Shown: positions 8,601 to 16,290 of the stretch, piece by piece
Layout: every line of letters starts with the position of its first letter
Position numbering within the stretch: the first letter of the stretch is position 1
Origin: Croceivirga sp.
GTDB lineage: Bacteria; Bacteroidota; Bacteroidia; Flavobacteriales; Flavobacteriaceae
Assembly: GCA_028281025.1 (NCBI GenBank)
Contig: JANQKR010000011.1
Span: forward strand, 1 to 64,000
Direction: 5' to 3'
Length of the DNA stretch: 64,000 bases
The notes under the pieces: generated by a model
Databases searched by the model: none
What the model was told of the DNA's origin: nothing
The model's input: the letters and a program-made list of their open reading frames with translations, nothing else
Position numbers and translations under genes: made by a program

Positions 8601-9763
8601 TAAGATGGATAGCACTTTGCCTCCTGTTTGGTTCCTGTTTGGTTCATGCACAACAACAAAAATTTGGAATTGTCCTTGATGCAGAGACCAGATATCCTGT
8701 TGAGTTTGTCGATGTTTTTAATGTCTATGACAATACCCATACCAACGAGGACGGGAAATACTTTATGCTCAGTTACGGCGACTCCCTGACTTTTTCGAAA
8801 ATAGGTTATCAAAAAACAACTCTTCATTTTAAGGATTTAAAAGATACCCTGTGGCTTACCCCAAGTGCCCTAAAGCTTGAAGGGGTTACCCTGGTAAGCA
8901 TGAAAAGTACCTGGGAGAAGGTCAAGGATTCCCTGGAAAACAACTATATGCTATCGCCATTCAAAGAACGGTTCTTTCTTAGATGCTTGCTTAGAAAAAA
9001 TGGGGAAATCGTTAGAATTCAGGACATTGAAGGAAAACTTCGTAGAAAGACCTTGCTCTACCGAAAGGAGGTGCCATTCGGCAAAAAGGATTTTGAATTC
9101 GAAATATCCAATATGCGTAAGATCGGAATCGAAAAGGACGAAAATGATGTGTACTTTACTACTTTTTCACTGTCGCAACTGTTATTGGAATCCATTAGGC
9201 TGAACGCTACCGGACCGGGCTTTTCAATCAGTGAAAAAGCATTTGAAAATGAAGATAGGATACGTATAAACATTCAAAGTGATTCCACCGCAGGTGGAGT
9301 GGATACAAGAGGCCACTATATCATAAACTCAAAGAACAACGCCATAGAATCCGTGGTCCTTAACACTACCATTGATACGGATAACTACTTTAAAAACGGT
9401 CCCATACGCTCCAGGACCATAAAACGGAACCAAACTGCGCTTTTTTCAAAATCGGCTAAATGGAACAAATACTTTTTTGGATTGTGCAAAATGTTGTTTT
9501 TTATTGAAATCACGCATACCAAAAAGGATTTTAGGGATATTTACACCTGTGAGTACATCCTAAAGACCTTTGATCATGGTGATGATTTCCCATTTTCGCC
9601 CAATGTAAACACCCAAAAGGATATTTTTAAACTAAAACATCCCTACAACGAGCAGTTTTGGACCACTCAAAATAATCTGCTACTTACCGATGAAATGAAG
9701 GAGTTTATTGAAACTATTGGAAATTCAAATAAAGAGTTCAACATCAGGACCAATTTAAACTAG
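8597..9763 (+). CDS. Carboxypeptidase-regulatory-like domain protein
   Basis: 388 residues; signal peptide MIRWIALCLLFGSCLVHAQQ. Residues about 20-95 form a CarboxypepD_reg-like domain (FGIVLDAETRYPVEFVDVFN, NEDGKYFMLSYGDSLTFSKIGY), the beta-sandwich commonly found at the start of TonB-dependent receptors and cell-surface proteins. The rest is a long beta-rich region of unknown function but no barrel plug, so it is not a TonB receptor. It overlaps the lipoprotein gene by 4 bp and ends tail-to-tail with the MFS gene, also by 4 bp. Confidence 0.8.
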   Translation: MIRWIALCLLFGSCLVHAQQQKFGIVLDAETRYPVEFVDVFNVYDNTHTNEDGKYFMLSYGDSLTFSKIGYQKTTLHFKDLKDTLWLTPSALKLEGVTLVSMKSTWEKVKDSLENNYMLSPFKERFFLRCLLRKNGEIVRIQDIEGKLRRKTLLYRKEVPFGKKDFEFEISNMRKIGIEKDENDVYFTTFSLSQLLLESIRLNATGPGFSISEKAFENEDRIRINIQSDSTAGGVDTRGHYIINSKNNAIESVVLNTTIDTDNYFKNGPIRSRTIKRNQTALFSKSAKWNKYFFGLCKMLFFIEITHTKKDFRDIYTCEYILKTFDHGDDFPFSPNVNTQKDIFKLKHPYNEQFWTTQNNLLLTDEMKEFIETIGNSNKEFNIRTNLN

Positions 9764-10905
9764 GACCTCTTTCTAATGAATCCAGTAATCAATAGTACCA
9801 GTACCGCACAACCCAATAAGGTCAGAAAGCTGATTCGCAAACTATGTTTTTCCGCCAAAAAGCCCAGAATAACGGGACCGGACAAAAACCCCAAATAACC
9901 TGTTCCTGCAATAAAGGCAATACCTTGGGCAGAATCCACACCTTTTACCTTACCTCCAATGCGAAACAACTCCGGAACTATTACGGAAAAGCCAAGCCCG
10001 GTGAGGGCGAAACCCAAAATGGCCAGCAGTGTTATTCCAGAGAGCACGCCTGCATAGCCAAAGATGGCTACTATGGCACCAAGCGCCACTATATTGAAAG
10101 AACCTATTTTCCCACTGATGCCATCACCCAAAAATCTCCCTAGGGTCATGGTTACCGAAAATGCCAAAAAACCCGCACCGAACAGCTGCTCTGGAGCCAA
10201 CGTTACCTCTTTTAAGTAAAGTGCACTCCAATCAACAATCGCGCCCTCGCTCGCAAAACTTATGAACCCTATCAAACCCAAAAAAAACAAAGGTTTGAAC
10301 AGCCTTAAACTAAAGGGTTCCTTCTCCATGGGAACCGAACGTTGGGCAAAATATTGCTTTCGGAAGGATAGGTTCACGAGCAAGACCAAAATGGCCACAA
10401 AGGTCATGTGCATAAAAGGATTCCCTATCAATGGGATCATAAAGCTGCCCAAACCGGCCAGAACACCCCCCAAGCTGAAAAAACCATGGGCTGCGGACAT
10501 AAATTGCACCTTATCCTCCTTTTCCAATTCCGTTACTAAAGTGTTCATGGCAATATCGGTGATGCCATTGGAGGCTCCGAACAGGTATAATGCTACACAG
10601 AGCAATTCATAACTTGGAGCGGCCAAGGGCAATAATGCGGAGACCGAACAGCACACCACTCCCCACCATGTGGTCCTGCCCACCCCTAGTTTATTGATAA
10701 TCTTGGAGGCGATGGGAAATACGGTAAACACCCCAAGGGCCAGAAAAAATAGGGCCACACCCAAATCGGCTTTATCAATACCCAGTTTATCCTTGACCGA
10801 GGGTATATAAATGGCCCAGGTACCGAACCATATATTTAGACTGGCAAAGACAAATGCCGGAGCAAAATACCTTGGGTTGGACAAGATTAAGTACAGTGAT
10901 TTCAT
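9760..10905 (-). CDS. MFS transporter, YbjJ-like
   Basis: 381 residues with about 12 hydrophobic segments in two six-helix halves. The loop between TM2 and TM3 (NKLGVGRTTWWG) is a degenerate form of the major-facilitator signature. The overall pattern (ASEGAIVDWSALYLKE, LGRFLGDGISGK) resembles the YbjJ/FucP-like inner-membrane group. The substrate cannot be inferred. It is divergently transcribed from the aldo/keto reductase across a 151-bp AT-rich region. Confidence 0.85.
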   Translation of the reverse strand: MKSLYLILSNPRYFAPAFVFASLNIWFGTWAIYIPSVKDKLGIDKADLGVALFFLALGVFTVFPIASKIINKLGVGRTTWWGVVCCSVSALLPLAAPSYELLCVALYLFGASNGITDIAMNTLVTELEKEDKVQFMSAAHGFFSLGGVLAGLGSFMIPLIGNPFMHMTFVAILVLLVNLSFRKQYFAQRSVPMEKEPFSLRLFKPLFFLGLIGFISFASEGAIVDWSALYLKEVTLAPEQLFGAGFLAFSVTMTLGRFLGDGISGKIGSFNIVALGAIVAIFGYAGVLSGITLLAILGFALTGLGFSVIVPELFRIGGKVKGVDSAQGIAFIAGTGYLGFLSGPVILGFLAEKHSLRISFLTLLGCAVLVLLITGFIRKRS

Positions 10906-11056
10906 AGTCTTTAGCTACGGGGCAAAGAAAATAACAATCCCTAACAATTGGTAAGTCAAAACATTCAAATTGTATAACGATTTATTCAGAAATTGTAATC
11001 ATAAAAACACAAATAGATAGTTTTACATCACTAAAAATTAGAAAATCAACTTTAAA

Positions 11057-11878
11057 ATGAGCAGTATGCATGTATTTGAGCTTAATAACCGAGTAAAAAT
11101 GCCCCAAATAGGTCTTGGTGTCCTTTTTGCGAAGAACGATGGCCAGGTTGAAAATGCGGTGCTATCGGCCCTATCCCAGGGCTATCGAAAAATTGATACA
11201 GCCTCTGCATACCAGAATGAAGAAGGTGTTGCCAGCGGTATACAAAAAAGTGGAATCCCTAGAAAAGACATCTTCCTAACGACCAAGGTATGGAATACCG
11301 AACAAGGATATGATAACACACTAAGGGCTTTTGATGATAGTTTAAAACGGCTCCAAACGGATTATATTGATATGTACCTTATACATTGGCCCGTAAGGAC
11401 AACATATAAAGAAACGTACAAAGCCATGGAACTCATCTACAAAAGTGGCCGGGCCAAAGCGATAGGCGTATGTAATTTTAACAGTGAACAATTGGAAGAC
11501 TTGATGGCACATTCAGAAATAGTGCCTTCGCTCAACCAGGTCGAAATGCATCCTTATCTAAGTCAGAACCGGTTATGGCACTTTTGCAAGGGGCAAGGAA
11601 TACAGCTTGAAGCCTGGAGACCCATAATGATGGGGGAAGTATTACATATTCCCGAGTTATCCGAAATCGGTAAAGTCCACCACAAATCGGCAGTACAGAT
11701 TGCTTTGCGATGGTTGGTCCAAAAAGGGGTGGCCGTAATACCAAAATCGGTAACCCCCAAGAGGATACGTGAAAATTTTGAAATATTTGATTTTGCCCTT
11801 ACCGCTGATGAAATGAACCGTATTGAAAATCTAAATCAAAACAAAAGATTGGGCGAGGATCTGTCCAACGTATTCTAA
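11057..11878 (+). CDS. Aldo/keto reductase
   Basis: 273 residues, typical of the 2,5-diketo-gluconate reductase group of AKRs. The catalytic tetrad is visible: D47 and Y52 (KIDTASAYQNE), K77 (TTKVW) and H110 (LIHWP). The NADPH-binding end has the family motif VIPKSVTPKRIREN. It reduces aldehydes or ketones with NADPH in the cytoplasm; the substrate is unknown. A second in-frame ATG lies three codons downstream. The AraC regulator 56 bp downstream on the same strand may control it. Confidence 0.92.
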   Translation: MSSMHVFELNNRVKMPQIGLGVLFAKNDGQVENAVLSALSQGYRKIDTASAYQNEEGVASGIQKSGIPRKDIFLTTKVWNTEQGYDNTLRAFDDSLKRLQTDYIDMYLIHWPVRTTYKETYKAMELIYKSGRAKAIGVCNFNSEQLEDLMAHSEIVPSLNQVEMHPYLSQNRLWHFCKGQGIQLEAWRPIMMGEVLHIPELSEIGKVHHKSAVQIALRWLVQKGVAVIPKSVTPKRIRENFEIFDFALTADEMNRIENLNQNKRLGEDLSNVF

Positions 11879-11934
11879 ACGCCTGTTATGGTATGCTGTC
11901 CATTATCCTCCTTAAATCCATTTTCCCTTAAAAA

Positions 11935-12783
11935 ATGAAGCCCATATATGAATCCATAGTAACCAGTTCAAATACCTCCTTTAAGGTTCAGAGCTACGAA
12001 GCAGAATCCAATTGTGACATTGCTGGATGGCATATTCATCCCGAGTATGAAATAGTGTATGTAAAAAACGGATCGGGAACCCTTAGAATAGGAAATAAAG
12101 TCCACGACTATACAAATGGGGCGCTTGTCTTTTTGGGTGGCAACATTCCGCATTCAGATTTTGGAAATAAACAGCACAAAAATGGTAAAGAAGTCGTGAT
12201 ACAATTTTCCAAGGAATTTGTGGATCATAAACTGAGTCATTTTCCCGAGCTAGGCATGATCAAAAGATTGATTCATAATTCAAAATATGTCCTCATTTTC
12301 GATGACGCTACCAAAACCCATCTCAGCGCCAAATTTGAGCGTTTTACAGAACTGAACGATCAAGAAAAACTGATCAACCTTTTTTCAATCCTCAACTATT
12401 TGTCGGTTCAAGAAAATTATGTTCGATTGTTCCATCACGATATGTTACATGAATACAGGGAAAAGGAATCTTATCGACTCCGTGACGTTTTTGACTACAT
12501 CAACAGTAACTACCATCAAAAAATTACGACCCAGGCCATTGCAATAAAAGTAGGATTGACCCCAAATTCATTTTCCAGGTTTTTTAGGAAAATGACGAAC
12601 AGGACCTTTATTGATTTTGTCAATGAATTTAGGATACGAAAAGCCATTGACAAGATAAACGAGGGCGATACCACAATTACGGAAGCCATGTATCAATCCG
12701 GGTTCAACAGCCCTTCCTATTTTGCCAAACAATTCATGAAGTACCAAAAGATGACACCTTCGGAATATAGGGGTAAAACCTAG
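11935..12783 (+). CDS. AraC-family transcriptional regulator
   Basis: 282 residues. The N-terminal cupin sensor (about 1-150) has the metal- or ligand-binding-like pattern WHIHPEYEIVYVKNGSGTLRIG. The C-terminal double helix-turn-helix (about 180-280) is typical: KITTQAIAIKVGLTPNSFSRFFRK, then FIDFVNEFRIRKA and AMYQSGFNSPSYFAKQFMK, written here as separate motifs. Likely activator or repressor of the adjoining aldo/keto reductase or its own gene. It ends base-to-base against the convergent kynureninase gene. Confidence 0.92.
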   Translation: MKPIYESIVTSSNTSFKVQSYEAESNCDIAGWHIHPEYEIVYVKNGSGTLRIGNKVHDYTNGALVFLGGNIPHSDFGNKQHKNGKEVVIQFSKEFVDHKLSHFPELGMIKRLIHNSKYVLIFDDATKTHLSAKFERFTELNDQEKLINLFSILNYLSVQENYVRLFHHDMLHEYREKESYRLRDVFDYINSNYHQKITTQAIAIKVGLTPNSFSRFFRKMTNRTFIDFVNEFRIRKAIDKINEGDTTITEAMYQSGFNSPSYFAKQFMKYQKMTPSEYRGKT

Positions 12784-14052
12784 TTATTTTGATAGGATTC
12801 CCGTTTTTAAAACCTGACCAAATTGGTACATGTCCTCAAAAGAGCAATAAAAAGGGGCGGGAGCCAATCGAATAACGTTGGGCTCGCGCCAATCCACAAT
12901 GACCCCATTTTTCATAAGATACTCAAATAAAGGTCGACCTTCCCCATGCAGGAATACGGAAAGCTGGCATCCTCTCTGCTCGGGCGTAATGATCTCAAAG
13001 GTGCTATCCACCTCTTTATCGATAGCGCGAAGGATAAATTCCAAATAGCCCGTCAATAGGCGTTGCTTTTCCAGAAGGGCATCCATTCCAACCGCTTCGA
13101 ACAATTCCAGGGAGGCCAGATAAGGTGCCAGTGAAAGTACCGGAGGATTACTCACCTGCCACGCATCTGCAGTCTCAATAGGTTCAAATTCGGGCTTCAT
13201 CAAAAAACGGGTTTCCTTTTTAGTGCCCCACCACCCCTCAAAACGGGGAATATCCTTTTTATCCAAATACCGCTCATGAACAAATATCCCGGAGGCATTT
13301 CCTGGTCCGCTGTTCATATACTTATAACTGCACCAAGCCGCAAAGTCCACGTCCCAGTCGTGCAGTTTCAATTCAACGTTTCCCACGGCGTGGGCCAAAT
13401 CCCAGCCCACTATGGCGCCTGCGGTCCTTCCCGCTTTGGTAATGGTAGCCATATCAAAGACCTGACCGTTATAATAGTTTACGCCACCAATCAAAACAAG
13501 GGCCAACTCCTCACCAACTTCATCAATTTTTGCACACACATCCGCTGTTCGCCAAAAATGTTCCCCTTTCCTTTTTTTGACTTCCACAATGGCTTCGGAT
13601 GGATCATAACCATGAAACCTTACCTGACTCTGAAGCATGTACTGATCGGACGGAAACGCCTTTTCCTCACAGATAATTTTAAACCTTTTTTTTGATGGTC
13701 GGTAAAAGGAAACCATAAGAAAATGAAGGTTCACCGAAAGCGTGTTCATTACAGAAACCTCTTCCGGTAATGCCCCCACAATTTTAGCCAAAGGATTGGC
13801 CAACCGCTCGTGATAGTCCCACCATGGCTTTTGGGCATAAAAATGTCCTTCCACCGCTAAATTGGCCCAGTCCTGCATGATATCATCAACATATCCCTTG
13901 GCAATTTTTGGTTGAAGTCCCAGTGAATTTCCGGTGAAATAGATCACATCCTTATCATTTATCCGAGGATAATGGAATTTTTCCCTGTAAGGGCCAAGAA
14001 CATCATTGGCATCCATTCTTCGGGCAAATTCAAGTGAGTTTTCGTAGTTCAT
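12784..14052 (-). CDS. kynU: Kynureninase
   Basis: 422 residues. It cleaves kynurenine or 3-hydroxykynurenine to (hydroxy)anthranilate and alanine, a PLP reaction in tryptophan degradation or de novo NAD synthesis. Family motifs: YFTGNSLGLQPK near the N terminus, MNTLSVNLHFLMVSFYRP, GWDLAHAVGN, and the PLP lysine in the segment WCSYKYMNSGPG, followed by FEGWWGTKKETRF. Full length for the family. The downstream-reading partner is not another kynurenine gene: a GNAT acetyltransferase lies 3 bp upstream in the same operon. Confidence 0.95.
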   Translation of the reverse strand: MNYENSLEFARRMDANDVLGPYREKFHYPRINDKDVIYFTGNSLGLQPKIAKGYVDDIMQDWANLAVEGHFYAQKPWWDYHERLANPLAKIVGALPEEVSVMNTLSVNLHFLMVSFYRPSKKRFKIICEEKAFPSDQYMLQSQVRFHGYDPSEAIVEVKKRKGEHFWRTADVCAKIDEVGEELALVLIGGVNYYNGQVFDMATITKAGRTAGAIVGWDLAHAVGNVELKLHDWDVDFAAWCSYKYMNSGPGNASGIFVHERYLDKKDIPRFEGWWGTKKETRFLMKPEFEPIETADAWQVSNPPVLSLAPYLASLELFEAVGMDALLEKQRLLTGYLEFILRAIDKEVDSTFEIITPEQRGCQLSVFLHGEGRPLFEYLMKNGVIVDWREPNVIRLAPAPFYCSFEDMYQFGQVLKTGILSK

Positions 14053-14055
14053 AAT

Positions 14056-14523
14056 CTAAGTGTCCAAACGCAAACGCATTTCATTAATGTGACTTGTAAA
14101 TCCAGTTTTTTCATAGGCTTTTATAGCGGGGTAATTTTCGTTGTACACTGTTAGCCGTACTTCACTTAGCCCGTTGCTTTTTGCCCATTCCAATAAAACA
14201 TCCACAATTTGCTGATTAACTCCCCTACCCCGGTACTCCGGTTTTGTGTACATAAACCCCAAATAGGCATATTGCGTATGGTCCAGATACGTTCTTGCCA
14301 TTTTTGCATAGGCATATCCGGAACCCACCAACGTTCCCTTAAACTCGGCAACCACCACTTTCACATGGTCATTTTTCACATATTCCTCCAAATCATAGTA
14401 GCTTACGGGGTCCGGTCGTATGGTAGGATCAAAAGGACGTTCAGCTTTGATAAGTTCCTGCTCAAATGCCTTTAGGGTAGGCAAATCCCTAAGTTGGGCT
14501 TCCCTTATGATAAGTCCTTCCAT
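14056..14523 (-). CDS. GNAT-family N-acetyltransferase
   Basis: 155 residues with the GNAT fold: YAYLGFMYTKPEYRGRGVNQQIVD contains the acetyl-CoA pyrophosphate loop (RGRGV; start of motif A), and the C-terminal NENYPAIKAYEKTGF matches the motif-B helix. Acceptor unknown. First gene of a two-gene minus-strand unit with kynU (3-bp gap), so they are probably co-expressed. Confidence 0.88.
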   Translation of the reverse strand: MEGLIIREAQLRDLPTLKAFEQELIKAERPFDPTIRPDPVSYYDLEEYVKNDHVKVVVAEFKGTLVGSGYAYAKMARTYLDHTQYAYLGFMYTKPEYRGRGVNQQIVDVLLEWAKSNGLSEVRLTVYNENYPAIKAYEKTGFTSHINEMRLRLDT

Positions 14524-14549
14524 TAGGTTAAAAATACGGCTTATTTGAA

Positions 14550-14557
14550 TAATTTTG
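14550..14557 (+). promoter_or_regulatory. Candidate -7 promoter element (TAATTTTG)
   Basis: TAATTTTG fits TAnnTTTG and ends 13 bp before the ATG of the O-methyltransferase gene, in the divergent gap with the acetyltransferase gene. Confidence 0.5.
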
Positions 14558-14570
14558 CCAAAAGTACATC

Positions 14571-15212
14571 ATGCACTTCCTTTCTCCTTTATTGGAAAAA
14601 TACATCGTCGACAATTCACAGAACGAACCCCCTATTTTAACGGAACTCACCCGGGAAACCCACTTAAAAGTGGTACGCCCCAGAATGATCACGGGCCATT
14701 ATCAAGGCCGTGTACTGAGCCTATTGTCCAAAATAATCGCTCCCAGACACATTTTGGAAGTGGGCACCTATACGGGGTATTCGGCAATTTGTCTGGCCGA
14801 GGGACTCCAGCAAGGAGGAACACTCCATACCATTGACATCAATGAGGAACTGGTCCCAATCCAGCAAAAATATTTTAATCAAAGTGGCTACAAAAGCCAA
14901 ATAATTCAACACCTTGGGGATGCCATTGAACGTATCCCATCATTCGATATCGTATTTGATTTGGTTTTTATTGATGCCGAAAAGACACAATACGATGCCT
15001 ATTTTGAAGCCGCAATCCAAAAATGCGAATCCGGGAGTATCATTCTCTCGGACAATGTCCTTTGGTCCGGAAAAGTGGTGGAACCTTTGGAAGCCAATGA
15101 TAAGGCCACGGAAGCCCTATTGGCGTACAATGAAAAATTGGCAAATGACCCTCGTGTGGAAACGGTGTTATTGCCCATTAGGGACGGTCTAACCCTGTGT
15201 AGGGTACTATAA
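14571..15212 (+). CDS. SAM-dependent O-methyltransferase (catechol OMT-like)
   Basis: 213 residues, full length for the bacterial class I O-methyltransferase (Methyltransf_3) family. Motifs: SAM-binding ILEVGTYTGYSAICLAEGL, the ribose-binding acid in HTIDINEE, the metal-binding acid in FIDAEKTQYDAYF, and ILSDNVLWSGKVVEP with the conserved D-N. It methylates a hydroxyl, probably of a catechol-like small molecule, using Mg2+. The last 35 bp overlap the 3' end of the convergent PAP2 gene. Confidence 0.9.
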   Translation: MHFLSPLLEKYIVDNSQNEPPILTELTRETHLKVVRPRMITGHYQGRVLSLLSKIIAPRHILEVGTYTGYSAICLAEGLQQGGTLHTIDINEELVPIQQKYFNQSGYKSQIIQHLGDAIERIPSFDIVFDLVFIDAEKTQYDAYFEAAIQKCESGSIILSDNVLWSGKVVEPLEANDKATEALLAYNEKLANDPRVETVLLPIRDGLTLCRVL

Positions 15213-15750
15213 CATACTCATATAATCTATAAAATACGAGGGCAAACAGGGTGCCTACAGCGGCACCGACAATAATGTCCGACGGATAGTGTACTCCAAG
15301 GTAAATTCGGCTTGCACAAAACAAAATTGGCCAAAGAAAAAAGAAAAAAGCCCACTTCCAGGTCCTCCGGACAAACAGGAACATCAATACAGTAATGGAA
15401 AAAGAACTTGAGGCGTGCCCAGAAAAGAAACTATAATCCCTTGGGGTCCTCAAAACGCGAATTAAGGTGTTGATCTCCAAATCATTACTAGGCCTTAAGC
15501 GGGCAAAGGAAACTTTGGCCCAATGTGTAATAAAGGTGATGAAAATAGCGAGAAAAATCAGGGTCATTACTTGAAAAAATGCTTCACGTTTGGGGTATTT
15601 CCAAAACAGTAGAAGAATAAAAAAAAGGAAGAGGGGAAACCAAGTGCGGATTTCGGTAACCGTCGACCAAAATCCATCGTACGTTTCCATGCCCAAATTG
15701 TTCAGGAAAATGAGAATTCCTTTATCCCATTGAAGCAATTTGTCCCACAT
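15178..15750 (-). CDS. PAP2-family membrane phosphatase
   Basis: 190 residues, about six TM helices. All three catalytic motifs are present: KVSFARLRP (KxxxxxxRP), FSGHASS (PSGH type with F for P) and SRIYLGVHYPSD (SRxxxxxHxxxD). Members dephosphorylate lipids such as phosphatidate or undecaprenyl diphosphate on the outer face of the inner membrane. It lies 2 bp after tatA in the same operon. Undecaprenyl-PP recycling is plausible but not provable here. Confidence 0.9.
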   Translation of the reverse strand: MWDKLLQWDKGILIFLNNLGMETYDGFWSTVTEIRTWFPLFLFFILLLFWKYPKREAFFQVMTLIFLAIFITFITHWAKVSFARLRPSNDLEINTLIRVLRTPRDYSFFSGHASSSFSITVLMFLFVRRTWKWAFFFFLWPILFCASRIYLGVHYPSDIIVGAAVGTLFALVFYRLYEYVIVPYTGLDRP

Positions 15751-15752
15751 CG

Positions 15753-16031
15753 TTATTTGGAGCTTCGCCGAATGGTTCCGGTGACATCATCGACGTTTTT
15801 CTTGACTTCGTCCAGTTCTTTTCTGATGTCCTTGGTAATATCGGTATCAATACCTTGCTTCTCAGCACTTTTCTGAATCTCCCGTTTAATATCGTCGGTG
15901 GCATCACGGAGTTGGCGCATCCCCTTGCCCAACCCTTTGGCAATGCCAGGAATCTTATCCGCACCAAAGACCATCACCACAATAAAGAGGATAAAAACGA
16001 TTTCTCCACCACTAATAAAAAGAAACTGCAT
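15753..16031 (-). CDS. tatA: Twin-arginine translocase subunit TatA/TatE
   Basis: 92 residues. One N-terminal TM helix (GGEIVFILFIVVMVFGADKIP) followed by the typical amphipathic helix (GIAKGLGKGMRQLRDATDDIK) and a charged coiled tail. It forms the variable pore of the Tat pathway, which exports folded proteins. No tatC is in the window. A likely client, the M15 peptidase at 24751, carries a twin-arginine motif. Confidence 0.93.
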   Translation of the reverse strand: MQFLFISGGEIVFILFIVVMVFGADKIPGIAKGLGKGMRQLRDATDDIKREIQKSAEKQGIDTDITKDIRKELDEVKKNVDDVTGTIRRSSK

Positions 16032-16035
16032 AATA

Positions 16036-16043
16036 CAAAGATA
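16036..16043 (-). promoter_or_regulatory. Candidate -7 element (TATCTTTG) 4 bp before tatA
   Basis: On the minus strand TATCTTTG is followed by TATT and the tatA ATG. If it is used as a -7 box, transcription would start at or within a few bases of the start codon. Confidence 0.5.
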
Positions 16044-16051
16044 GGTTTTGC

Positions 16052-16240
16052 TCAGGATTGATTAAAAACAATTGTGGAAGTTTCTTCTTCCCCTACTTCA
16101 TTATCGGTCAAGGTAACAATCAATTTAAAGGTGGTTTCCTGCAAAATTTCCGCCTCATTGCAATCCGAAAGTCATATGGGGGAATACACCAGAAATCATC
16201 CTCCGCGGTCCGTGTTGCCTTCAAAGCTTCCGCCTTAAAA
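16052..16240 (-). pseudogene. Probable decayed gene fragment
   Basis: On the minus strand two frames look protein-like in succession. One reads KAEALKATRTAEDDFWCIPPYD from about 16240 to 16170. A different frame then reads LSDCNEAEILQETTF, continues with a beta-rich acidic stretch and ends at a TGA at 16052. Neither frame alone has a good start, and the second is preceded directly by TGA. A single frameshift near 16168 would join them. Most economical reading: the 3' remnant of a gene broken by a frameshift and 5' loss; chance similarity to coding sequence cannot be excluded. Confidence 0.4.
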
Positions 16241-16270
16241 AACAAAAAGCCCAGTGACTTCACTGGGCTT
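16240..16270 (-). terminator. Intrinsic terminator of the M1 peptidase operon
   Basis: Arms 16247-16256 and 16261-16270 (aagcccagtg / cactgggctt). Read on the minus strand the hairpin is followed by TTTTTGTTTTTT. It lies 20 bp after the peptidase stop. Confidence 0.9.
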
Positions 16271-16290
16271 AACACTTTTATAAAGAAGGA

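Noticed and set aside
15178-15212. 35-bp tail overlap of O-methyltransferase and PAP2 genes as a sequencing error
   Set aside because: Both proteins end normally for their families; convergent 3' overlaps of this size occur in compact genomes.
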